A stretch of DNA of 64,000 nt, taken from assembly GCA_963513935.1 (NCBI GenBank), contig OY740772.1:105857989-105921988 (forward strand), read 5' to 3'. The DNA is from Aphrophora alni. Lineage: Eukaryota; Arthropoda; Insecta; Hemiptera; Aphrophoridae. The notes under the pieces are model-generated. The model saw only the letters and a list, made by a program, of their open reading frames with translations, was not told where the DNA came from and did not search any database. Both the position numbers and the translations under genes were made by a program. Below are positions 1 to 12,600 of this stretch, piece after piece. Numbering within the stretch: position 1 is the first letter of the stretch; each line of letters begins with the position of its first letter.

Positions 1-581
1 TATCATAAATTTTTTCATTAAAAAGTCTAACAATATTGTGTGTTGTAAATTTTATGTAGAAAAGATTGTTTTCTAGAATTTGTACATTGAAAATTTCAAA
101 TGGATGCTGTTTTAAAATGGGGTAGTATAAAATAAAATTGTAAATGTACATATTATAAACCACAATTATTCAAATTTGTTTAGGAATATCAAATTTATTT
201 GTTGATTTGATATCCAAATCTATATTACATAAATTGTAATTTTTAAAAACAAAAAATACAAAGACATGCTAATTGAATCATTTCTAAACACGTGTTCTTT
301 AAAACTATTGTTTTATTTAGACCACCTGCATAATCTACCAATTATTGCTCCAATTTAAACACTCTGTATAGTATTTTATAAATTTTATTTAACTTTGTAG
401 TTTATAAAAATGATTTCACTTTATCTCCTATAAGTTAACAATTTTTAATTATTTATTTTGAAAATGCTGAAATCATAGTTTTTAAATTCACAGTAATTTT
501 ATATTTTGGGGTAAATGTGTTAAAAAGAAAAAAATGTTTTAGTAGGGTTTTATGTTTGCAATTTTAATTGGATGTACTCAC
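1..581. other. intron sequence, nothing recognised
   Basis: AT-rich sequence downstream of exon 9b. No further GUSB exon is visible, so the C-terminal exons must lie outside the window. Confidence 0.5.
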
Positions 582-666
582 AGCTCGATCCCTTAAGTAC
601 CATTGAGCGGTTACAGCAGTAACTGGGCGAGACTTGTCCAGACATTTCAGAAAATGCACCAATGAT
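582..666 (-). CDS. GUSB: GUSB exon 9b (duplicated alternative copy)
   Basis: A second 85-bp version of exon 9; acceptor GAATTTTAG, donor GTGAGT, identical phase. It reads (G)[18 protein letters not shown] and ends [10 protein letters not shown]: 16 of 28 residues match exon 9a, no stop, no indel. Conserved positions (LDK, RPV, WY, D) are the family's structural residues; changes cluster at the tip after the RPV strand, where the active-site loop is expected. No copies of exons 1-8 lie between the two, so this is an exon duplication, not a gene duplication beginning here. Confidence 0.85.
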
Positions 667-3600
667 CTAAAATTCACAATCATTTGGTGTTAATTTTATT
701 ATTTGATTTTAAGTAATATTGTTTTGTTTAAGGAATTATGAGAAATAATATTAAATAAAATAATTATTTTAAGTGAAATATATACTTCCTAGACTGGGAA
801 TCGAACCTAAGACCTTTGGGTATATGCTCTACCAATTGAGCTATCCTTAGGTGCTTACCAGTATAGGGTGCACACCTCACACTTGACTGAAATTTTTTAG
901 TTATTATGTCGACTACCTCGTTAAAACAACACTGAAATTAACTTTTTACTCGACTTGCAGCTTTAGGAATGCATTTATTGATTTTAACACTAATACATAA
1001 AATTAAAGAAATAATATGCTTTAACAATTCACTTGAAATTATCAACAGTTGTAGAAATTTTAATTACTAAATAAAAGAAAACAATTATTTTCTATAAAAT
1101 AAACAATAAAAAACACTTCATTTATAGCAAAACTTAGTTATTACAATTTTGTCTTGTTACTATGAGATTGTGAAAAATAGAACACTAATGCTGTAAAATT
1201 GTACATTATACACTATCAGGAAGGATGAGTTGTGTTTATTTCACATATTAACATATTAACACACAAAATAGTGGAACCTTAAAAGTTAAATTATTAACAG
1301 TATACAGCTTATTAACTCAATAGCGAATTAAAAATGTTGTTTTGTGTTTGCAATTAAAATCCTGTTAATATTTTTTTACAAAGAATTTTATTTGATATTT
1401 GAAAAATATTTAATTTGGCAAGCATTTGAACTTTCATTACTATAAATCAACTTAAAATTTATTATTGAGTGTTTTGTTTACAATTATGATTTATTTTTTT
1501 AAGTACAAAGTTTCAAAAATATTATAACTATTAATAATTGTTAATGTATTGTTTTCATAACAATACTAGATGATTATTGTTAGTAAACCTACAGTTTTGT
1601 AACAGAGAACTATTGACTGAGAAAACTGCTTTTAAATTAAACTGAGGACTTTCACAAACTGTAAATCATTTAATGAAGAGTAAAACATTATAAACTAAAC
1701 CAGAATAGAAAATTATGAATTCATCATATAAAACTTTTAAAGTATAATAATGTAAAATTATTGTGTAGAATAGATGTTTACTCTTTTTCTTCTTTTACAT
1801 TCAAACAGACTAGCAGTTCATAGATAGTTTTAAAAGTTACTTCAACAATTTTTAGTTGTGATCATTTTTCTGTGTTGTTTGGTTTTAGAAAATTTCAATG
1901 TTTTCATGAAAATCTAGTGTTTCAGTCAGATTACTTTCACAATTACCATAATGGCTAGGTATTCAATTTAACTTCTCCTTGTTGAGTTTCACAAATAGTT
2001 TTTATTACAGTTAATTGTAGAAAATGAATGTTCATCAGTATAGTTTGTCGCGGATATACTTCAAACAATTATAAAGGTAATGTTTAAGTTTGGAAAAGTT
2101 TCCTTCCCTAACACTATACAGGAGATATGAGAAGGTTTAAACTATGTTTTTAAACATTATGTCTTCCCATTGATCTCTTAATTTTTTACCTCATAAATTT
2201 TTCAAAATTTTTTTTCTTTCTCAGAACATTGTATTCTTAAAAAATTATATTTCTTCTTTTAAAATTCTGTCCCTCTCAAAATTTCATGTTCTAGGCGTGC
2301 CTAATGTAAAATACGGTACTGCTTCCAATATAAAAATAAAATTACAATCCAGAGTAAATTTGCCTACAACTTCGTTCATTATAATTATAAAGTAACAGAG
2401 ACTAACCTTGCCTTAAGTGGTTTAAATATTTTGTTCTTTCACACACAGAAGTGGAATATATCTCTTACCTTCTTTACTGCATGGACTTGTAAGTATGTTG
2501 TACCTATTGTTTGTGCAAACACTTAAATATCCAAATATTTTAATCTTTCATACTTCAATATACTTCTATGATTGGAATTGTTTCGTTTATTTACGTATGT
2601 ACAAGAATATTATTTAACTATATTGTCAATTTTTTGGGGGAATTTTAGTATGAGTGCTGGTTTCACAAAGCATTTTAGAATTTCGTTCTTGGAAAATAAT
2701 ACCATTAAAAATAATTTATAAACTGCCCATTTCAAATTGACATATAATTCAAATTGTTTATCTTATTTGTACATACTACAGTATGGATGAGCAGACGTAA
2801 GTACAACAAATATATTATACTACAGTAATTGTCAAATATATAATACACTTCTAAATAATTAAATAAAAGTTTTAAATATTTTAATATATATATTAATTAA
2901 AACAACGGATAAAATTATTATAAACTACCTGAGGTATTAAACAATAAACCTTTTATAAAGCTGAAATAATAAAGTGTTTATAGTAGAAGCAAATTTACCA
3001 AATTATAACCACTTATGTACATAAGTCTTTAATTTAACTATTTTGTTAACTGTATATAAAGTATATAATAGTTGTATAAATAGATATGGAAGAAAAATGT
3101 GTATGTTTATTCATTATTATATAGAAAAATATATGTATATACATGCAGATAGGAGAGAGAAATACAAGAAACATCCCATATAAAAACACATGCAAATAAA
3201 CAAAATGAAGGATAAGAAAATTAATACATATGCAACAATTAAAAAGCAATTCTACCATATTCATTGAAAAATTATTAAATGTAGAACTCACCGCTTGATC
3301 AACAGTATACCAACGGTTAAGAACAGCTGATACAGGTCGAATTTTGTCCAGAGTCTTCGTAAACGCCACCACAGATCTACACATTTACATTACATTGTTT
3401 TCTTTGCCATTTTTTTTTCTTTAAAAAAATAGAATTTTTTGTAAGAAAACGATAGGTACTGATACAACCAAAGAATTAATTTGTATGAATTATGAGATCT
3501 AACCCTGTTGGTATTACACCATATTTTCTTATCTATTATGTTAGTTTAGTTGGTCTTCAAAGGAAATAACTTCTCGGTCACAATTGCCTGGCAAAAAAAA

Positions 3601-6600
3601 GAAGAAAAGAGCATAAAATAAAGACCCTTTCCCTGGAATATTTTAATAATGTCAGGGTTGGGAAAGAACAAGAGTTGGTCAAGACTTGAGTTGGAGAGAC
3701 TTGATGGAAAAGATGGAAAAAAGGATCTAATTCAAGACTATATGAAAAATGTGTAGATACAGCTGGTTCCCTCAAGATTTCCAAGCCCAAACTCACTAAA
3801 ATGAACCCATAAGTGTTTATGTTAGTTACGAGTACAAAGAAATCACATGCATAGGAGGAGTGATGGTAGAGAGGCCCTTTCTATATACAGTATGGCATTT
3901 ATTATCAGAGCTACTCAAGGCTGAGACCACCTCAGAAAATTTAAAACGAAGATTATTAATTGCATGTATTAACACGCAGACTTTTTTAAGCTCTTTAATT
4001 GTGCACAAACTTTGCAATTTCAGCACTATTGTACTGTATAAATGTTTAGTTTATTGAAATATGAATTAAAATGTTTATTCATCTTAGTAGTGTATATTGG
4101 ACATAGGTAAGACGACTGCAAAGATCTATGCAGCGAAATGTTGATGTCTAGTTGTAGCGTTGTATTTTTTACAAATGTTAAAGACAACAAAAAAGCATTT
4201 ACTGTAAAAGGAATGTGTAATTGAGAATGGCAGTGGAAAAGTTTGAAAATTACAAAAAAATTCCAAATTCATTTCATCAACTGAAAACAGCTGGCTTCAC
4301 AATAGCACGGCAAATAAAGTGGAAGTGTCACTGAATAGTTACAAGCTCAACATTCTAGTGGTATAGAGGAAAACTGAAGTTACCTTAAAAATGTATGTGA
4401 AACCTTAATATTTTGTAGACCATCCATATCAATAAGAGGGGGAAATGAATTTGTGTATTAAAACAACAAATGAAATTTTGCAAAATTAATGGAACTTCAT
4501 TCAAAAGACAACAAGCTAATTAAACATTATTTCATAGACAAGGAAAGGTATGTTCACTATATCACTGGAAAACTTCAAAATGAGTTGACTATCAATAATA
4601 GATAACTAAATTAAAACTCAAATCTCAATGAAAGTTTAGTGCAGTAAGATTTTTTCCTCGAATTGTTGATCCAAAGCAAGAACAGGTCATTACTGTCGAG
4701 AGACATGTGGATAAACTTCAAAATATATGAATCATTTTAACGTTTCTACAGACTTGAAAATCCTGATGGAGAAATGATAGCTACTCTTCTAAAATCCATT
4801 TTGATTTTCTTAGACTTTAATATATTAACATGTGTGCTCGGTGGTGTTGCAAATATGCATGGGCATACAAAAGAAGTTGCAGATAGATTTCTCAAAGAAA
4901 ATCAATTGGTCATCTATATACACCAAAATAAATTTGTGAATTGTCAGTTGTATAGGAGTGCAGGCTATTAGAAACATATTTTGTATCCTTTAAAGTCTAT
5001 ACAACTTCATTGAGAAATCTACGAAAAGACATGCACTATTTGAAAATTTGCATTAAAATGTTCAGAATTTCATTTAAAAGTAAATCAATCATTTGACAAA
5101 CTTTGGAACCACTGTTGTCAGCTGACCAAGGAGTCAGCTTAAACTGCCAAAACTACCAAGAAGAGATACAATTCTTGCAAGACTGGATGGCGTAACAAAA
5201 GCTGCATATAATAGAGTGAAGCAATACTACAGTGACAATTCTCTATATAGTATTGTAAATATTTTTCTACAGGAAATTTGCAGGGACTAGCTTGAATATA
5301 CTGAACAAACTGAGCAACATACTTGTGTAAACAAAAGAGAAATTGAAAATTCAGTGGTTATCACAACCTGGGTAAAGAATACTTGATGGTGGAACTGCAT
5401 TATTTTTATTATATGGTTGGAATTAAAGGTAGGAACATAGAAGAAATGACAGTAAAATATGTTGAAAAAGGTTTGCAAGATGTTTCCCGACTACATTTGA
5501 ATTATTAAGTTTTTATAATACCAATGAATTCTGGATTCGGTCTTTCTAGTGCTTGCAAAGGCTTAAAATATATTGTAGAAATACTATAGGACAAGAAAGA
5601 TTATTTTCTTAACTCTTATGACCATTGAAGGGACATGCTACTTAATATTTACAAAGTAATAGATGATTATTATTATTCAAGCTCAAAAATAAAGTTGCCA
5701 TTATGCTGAAACCATTGACATTTGTAAATTGTACAATATTTCTATTTAAAACCAATATAAAAGGTTTTTTTTTACACTTATAAATATTCTCTTATAATCC
5801 CTTTTTCTTTATTTAATATGTAAAAAAAAGTCCAATTACACCCTATACTGCAATTTAGTTTGTGGTAGGCACTCTAGATTCTCTTCCCCCAAAATTCCTG
5901 AAATCCAACTATGGGGGGGAAGAATTTAGAGTTAGCAGTGGTTGGCTAATCACGTGGAAGAATTACAATGGGCGCAGGCAGTTAAACATTTGTGGAAATA
6001 AGCTGCCAGAAAACAAAATCTTCACTTTTACAAAGTTGAAGATATTTTTGTGGAAAAAACTTGACTTAAATTTACAACTGTAAAAAACTGAGTTACACTG
6101 TAAAATGCTTCTGACTAAAAGTGTTGCAGCCAAAGATGAAAATTTACTTCAGGGTATAAGGAAAAATAAGGAAAGAGTTACTGTTTTGGTTAGTGAAAAT
6201 GCACGAACTCATATAGAAACCCAAGAACATTTTAAAATGTCAAAAGTTTATCTAGATGAATATGAGCTTGTTTGGAGGATATCAAAACACCCCCCCCTCT
6301 TTTTCAGCTATTCAGCTACTAGATTATAAGATGTGCCTGAGATACTAAAATGGAATTACAAACAAACCGTTTTGAAATATCTTTTTGGAAGACTTGGAAA
6401 CAATCAACTTTATTGATATTCTGAGAAAGATTAACACTAAAGTACAAAGACAACATCCATGGTTGGCTGTGTAATGGAATTATGTTAAAAAATAATCTTA
6501 ATAAAATCACAGGAAAAAAAGTCTTAATGGAATACAATAATAGTAATTTTTCTTAATAGTGTAAATAAAAATATTGTATAAAATGTGGCTAAAGATGATA

Positions 6601-9600
6601 ATCACACAAGGATAAATATTTTTTAGAACAAGTCCTTAATCTTCAAGGCTTAGAGTATATTGACGAATTTATAAATGACATTATCATAAATCTTTTGAAT
6701 CAAGAAATTGAAGGTGTTGATAGACTCACAGGAGATATGGATAAAATGTCACATACGGTTAGAAGCTCTATTGAAACAACAATAAAATATCACAACAATA
6801 ATAAAATCTAACAAACATGACTATTATGTTTCAACCCCTTTATTTTATAGTGCTGTTAGCTTTCTCAATTTTGATCAGTTTGAATAATTATTTTTATCGT
6901 GATGGAATACTGAATAATGAGAAAAAAAATTATTGACATTAAAATACACTATCATTTATAAATATAATTTAAATTATTTTACTGACTTTGGCAGTTATAA
7001 TTGAAGTTTTGCAAAAAGAATATTACTTTAATACCTGTGTTGATAGTTTCTTATTTCCTTAAAATTTAAACTTATTAATGATTTTTATTTACTTTGGCTT
7101 GTAGTAAAACAAATTGACTACAGTCCTGGTCTATTACATTAACTGGAATTATTAGAACAGTAAGAAATAAAGGTGAAATTGATAGGAAATTAGTAAGGAA
7201 AATAAACTCAGGGATTTTTGTTATACATACTATTTTTTAAACTGAACTTTTTTAACTGTTATGGGTACGAAATATTTGCAACTATTAATTGACAAAACTA
7301 TAGGTATTATTTATCGTTTCTTTCTTAATAATCAACTTATACCTTAATAGTGCTGTTAGTAATATATTAAGTATAAGCTTTAAGAACTTTTCTTTGACTA
7401 AATTGCTTCTTCTTTATTTTTTAACCTTTATTAAATGACTAATGAAATGGAGGGGTCTGATTGCAGCTATTCGCTGAGGGCCTTTAATTAATTAAATCCG
7501 GCTCTGTAGATAAAATAATATGACATAATTAATATTTATTAATCTAATAAAATAATTTTGTATATTATAAAAAAACTGAGATACATAAATGTATCATGTA
7601 TCAAATTTAAAGTATGTTCTATGCCTGGAAATGGCTTATGATTTAATATGAATAATTTAACAATAATTTGTAAAATAATTTAAAATCTCAAACATGTTTT
7701 ACAAGAAATATTTTTAAAATAACACATGATTACTTATCAGTTGGAGTTTCAATACATTTTTTAGCATAAAACACGAGTTTAATCTACAATTTTTGTATTA
7801 TTGTATATTAATATTGTTTTAAATTGGATTTTTGTTTGTTTTGAATTGATGAATTTTTGTTTTCTGGAGACGATTTGAAACCACTTTTTTATTAGGCCTA
7901 ATATTTCTAGACAAAATATTTGTCTTCAGTATTTTCTATTAAAAATATTCTCAAGTTACACCACTGGAATAATAAATAATGTAATAATGAAATATTGGTA
8001 CTCACCATATTGGCAATTCGTTAGTACTACTGAAATATCATCTACTGGATAATTACAATACAACTTCACAAACTGTCAACTATATACTATGCTATATACT
8101 AGAATATATATAATGTAATAAAATTTCAGTAAGTGATACTAGTAGTTACAATGTTGATATGTAATTAAAAAAAAAAAAAAAAAAAAAAAAACACTCATTT
8201 CCTATCCACTGACCACTTCAAAAAAACTGATAGAGAAACAATAGAACTAATCAGTTGAACAATAAAGTTTGGAATTCTTTTCCAAGAATTATGTCAGCTA
8301 CTTTTTAAGCCCTTTTTTCTTGGAATACAACCACTCTTTTTATGTCAATTTGATACTTTGGATACTGATACTCACACATTTCTTTTGAAACTCTCATATT
8401 ATGGTACTGGTACCAATACTCAGTGTTCTTTATAGTAGGCTACCAATAAAAAAATTCTCTATAAATTCATAAACCTATCTTGAGAAAATATTTTACAAAA
8501 AATCGGAGTAGAAAGTAGAGGATCAGTACTCCAGTAATCTAAAATCTTGTTTTTTTTTGTTTTTTTTTATGTGAGGCATAAGCATTATAGTGGCTAAAAA
8601 GTGTAAATTTCAGATTCATTAGTGTTATACTATTATTATAATTTAGATTTTTCTTTCAAAACTCAGTTAAGTATATACTGATTGCAATATCTATTAGCTT
8701 CTTTTACTATATGAGACGCAAGATCCTTGTCAAATAAAATTTTAAAACAGTCACTTTCCTTACAATCTTGCCCTAGGTCTAAATCATTATTTATTCCTGA
8801 CTTATTCTCATCAAACTGAAATTATTTGGGTTGAAACTTCCTGGATTCTATGCTATTGTGCCATTCATAAAGGTTTTGTGGTCCTACAAATATGTTATTT
8901 TCTTTTAATCATTTTCAGGTTCTTCCATAATAAAATCGTCAATGTCTTTTACAAAAACACTGGTAGGCCTACACTACGTTGTCCACAACACCACTCAGAT
9001 CCGAATGCATATTTGTAGCAACATCGTTCACTATTTCACTGAAATTCATCTCAGATTCTTCATTATATATTTCACCCTCTCTCCCGGAATCCATATTATT
9101 ACTTCCGAATGTCATCAATGCTAAGATTTTTACGATTATCCATTATACAGGGAGCGGCAGAAATACCTGACGGTTTTTAAATAAGAATAACTCCAATGTT
9201 TATAAACTTTTTTGCATATTTATTATATATTAAGAACAGTAAAAGACGGCAATTAATAAAAAACATATATGTAACAATGTATAGTCTCAAAAAACACAAA
9301 ACATAAAGGCTACATTATTTAAAGACAATGTCATTTAAGTGGTGGCCATTTACCAGCATACATTCCTCAAGTCTTGCAGCAAAGCTGACAAACACTTTAC
9401 TCAGCATGTCCGTTGATATAGACGTAACCACTTGTCTAATAGCTTCTTTTAAGTCTTCTAGTGTACGGGGTTTGTTTGCGTACACTTTTGATTTGAGGTA
9501 ACCCCAAAGGAAAAAGTCGCAAACACTCAGGTCGGGGGAATGAGCGGGCCGAGCGATGTCGCCGTTTCGAGAGATGACGCGGGCTCGAAACTTCATCCTC

Positions 9601-12600
9601 AAATAACCCATTATAGCATTTGCTGTGTGGGCAGTTGCTCTGTCTTGTTGAAACAACATCTTCTTCAAACCAAGACGTTTTCTTTTAAGTTCAGGAACGA
9701 AGAAAGTGTCCAACATTCTCAAGTAACGTTCTTGGTTTACCGTAACTGTTCGCCCTCCTTCCTCAAAAAAGTACGGCCCGATAACACACTTCTTAGTAAC
9801 CCCGCACCACACTGTGACTTTGGAACTATGCAGGGGGCGGTTATGTAACTCTTGTGGGTTTGTGTCTGACCAATAGCAAAAATTTTGTTTGTTGACATAC
9901 CCATCAAGATGAAAATGAGCCTCATCACTCATTATAAGAATTGTTTCATCGTCCATCAATCAATCATTTGTTCAGAAAATCTCTGGCGATTAGCGTAGTA
10001 ATGAGGCTTCAGCTGTTGAACAATTGCAATTTTATAAGGGTGAAAGTGTAGCTCCTCGTGCAATATTCTTCTCACTGACCGGTCGGACATTCGAAGAGCA
10101 GCAGCGTGTCTACGCACAGGTCGATGCGGGCTAGACAGCACGGCTTGCCTCACTTGCTCAACGTTTTCCGGCATTTTCACTGACCTCGGGTGTCCTCCAG
10201 GCTTTTGTTTTAACGCTGAACCAGTTGACCTGAAGTTGTTGACCCACAACGTGAAGGTGTTACGGGATGGAACTTGTCTCACATGAAAATGTCTGCGAAA
10301 ATGACGTTGTGTTACAACAACAGAATCACCACTTTTAAAATACGTCTCAATGACGAACGCACGATGCTCACTGGACCACTGCTCCATGGCAACTGAAACT
10401 CCCTCGAGTGGCCTTGAGAACGCTGCTCTCCCCACCATCCCCCTCCACACGACTGCCTTACTGTGCACGAACAAAAACCGTCAGGTATTTCTGCCGCTCC
10501 CTGTACAATTGAAAGAAGAAACAACAAAAACCAAATACATTTGCAAACACAAGTTACGCAATGACTATGTTAGAAATGACAAGGCAATGTATTGTCTGGT
10601 AGAGAATGCTCGTCCACCCTATCAGAATTAACTAGAACTAAAATAGATGTTTTATATTACAGCCAACAGATCGCAGAATACAACTAACCAAATATTAGTT
10701 CAAACGCAAATGTTGCGGTCTTCCTATATAAATACAAATATCAAACCCCATACGTTGCGTCATTACTATTATTGGCGCATGGGAAGGCTGCCGCAGCACA
10801 TGCGGCATTACTAACCAACAGGTTAAACTGTTTGTGATTTGTAAATATTTCACTTGTAATATTGGTCCAAAAAATTGAACCTGCTCTAGTTTGAACTGTG
10901 GTGACATGAGTACATGCTCTGAGTGAGCTATACTTACTCCCTTTTTAAAAAAATATATAAATAGTTGTGGAAATAGGAGTGCTTCTTTCACTTTTGGTTA
11001 TTTAAATAATAAGAAGACAAATGGACTGTAAAATGTTAACCAATGATGGTGTTCCTACATTCTGTGTTGAAGTCGTACACATGCAAAGTAAATAAACTTG
11101 AGATTGTTACCATTTTGTGACTATTTACAACCCATTAAGTTGTACCAATGCCACAACTTCAATTGTAATTGAATACATGAAACTTTGTTATAAATTAATA
11201 CATCTATAGAAACAATTAATGTGAATGATATATGAAAAGTAGAGTTTGGAATAAAAGAAGGTAAAAAGTACCTTTGTGCATATCAAATGCAAAATTCAAT
11301 TTATAGGTTTGAAGAACTGTTTATTTATTAATTGTCAATTTTTAGATGAATGATAACAAATTAAAAAACAACACAAAAACCAAAAAAATATATCTTAACA
11401 GAAATAATTTCTCATTCATTAGTTTTGTTGATAAAGTACATTATTCAGAAATTCACCAAGATGGGAGCTTCAAGGCATATAACAAAAATATTTACTTGAT
11501 TTTGTAAAGCAATCTTTTACAAATGGAATAACTTTAACACACATTGCAAGCAGAGACTATAATTATGCTTGGATTAATATTGCATTAACATAAATAGTTT
11601 TTTTTTTTTTGATTCCAGAAAAACAGTTATTGTTAAATAATTGTAACAATTATGCAAAGGCTATTTTCTGCTATTGATTCTTATGATATAATATTACACA
11701 AATTTCATGTAAACACTGACATTATGAAAATGCATGTATTTTAAACTAAATTGTAATATAATATAAATTTAACAAACCTATAATTGGAAGAGTGCATACG
11801 ACAGTCCAATTATGAAATTAATCAATCAAAAAATAAATAAAAATAAGTACTGCTTCCCATAACCAAATGAAATTTTTCTTATGAAACTCAAGTGATAGAA
11901 GTAAAAAAGTGTAAAAACCCACAACACTCATAAACTCTTATAAATAACTACATACCCAACATATGTTTATAAATTATACCCAACATGTCTCCAATATTTA
12001 CACCAAAGCTTAGTATGCAATGTTTTATCAATTTAGGTACTAACCACAAAATTCCATTCCAAAACCCAACAAAATACATTTAAAAAATAATATTCTATCC
12101 ACAATAAGAGACCACAATAATTGCAATATTTACCCAAAGTATGGTCCTGACTCAGGATCTGCAGTTCTGGGTTCATTAGCAACTGACCACATTATCACAT
12201 TTGCTCGATTTTTATCTCTACGAATCAATTCAGCTATTGAAATTTTATGTTTTTGTAGCTCAACTTGTGTAAAATTTCTGAAAATATTACAGGTTGAATT
12301 AGAACAAATTAAAATTTGAATTTAAAAGAATATACAAAAGACAAGTAATTAATAAGGCACTCCAGTGATTTTATTTGGAATAAATTATGAAATAAAACAA
12401 ATCTTTACAGCACTGTTCTTAATAAATCATTGAAAACAGACTTTTAGACTGTCATATTGCCATTCTGTAGATTGTAAAAAAGAAAATATTCTACAAACAT
12501 TTTTTGAAGAATTGCTCTCTTTGTCAAACACTGAAGAAAATAACTGGAATTTCAATCATGTTGAGTTCAACTAGACTAGTTGAAATTATTCTCTTCTGAT

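Noticed and set aside
582..666. Start of a second, tandem GUSB gene
   Set aside because: No copies of exons 1-8 occur between 666 and 3292, and the exon has the right phase to follow exon 8; exon duplication is simpler. Cannot be fully excluded without the sequence to the left.
788..852. Functional tRNA-Lys gene
   Set aside because: The anticodon arm is about 8 bases short and the acceptor stem does not pair.
3046..3384. 112-codon minus-strand open frame
   Set aside because: Only its first third is coding (GUSB exon 9a); the frame reads on into the intron past a GTGAGT donor.
9540..9848. 102-codon plus-strand frame
   Set aside because: Antisense shadow of the mariner transposase.
10350..10631. 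93-codon plus-strand frame across the mariner right end
   Set aside because: Antisense of the transposase N-terminus running through the terminal repeat; no domain.
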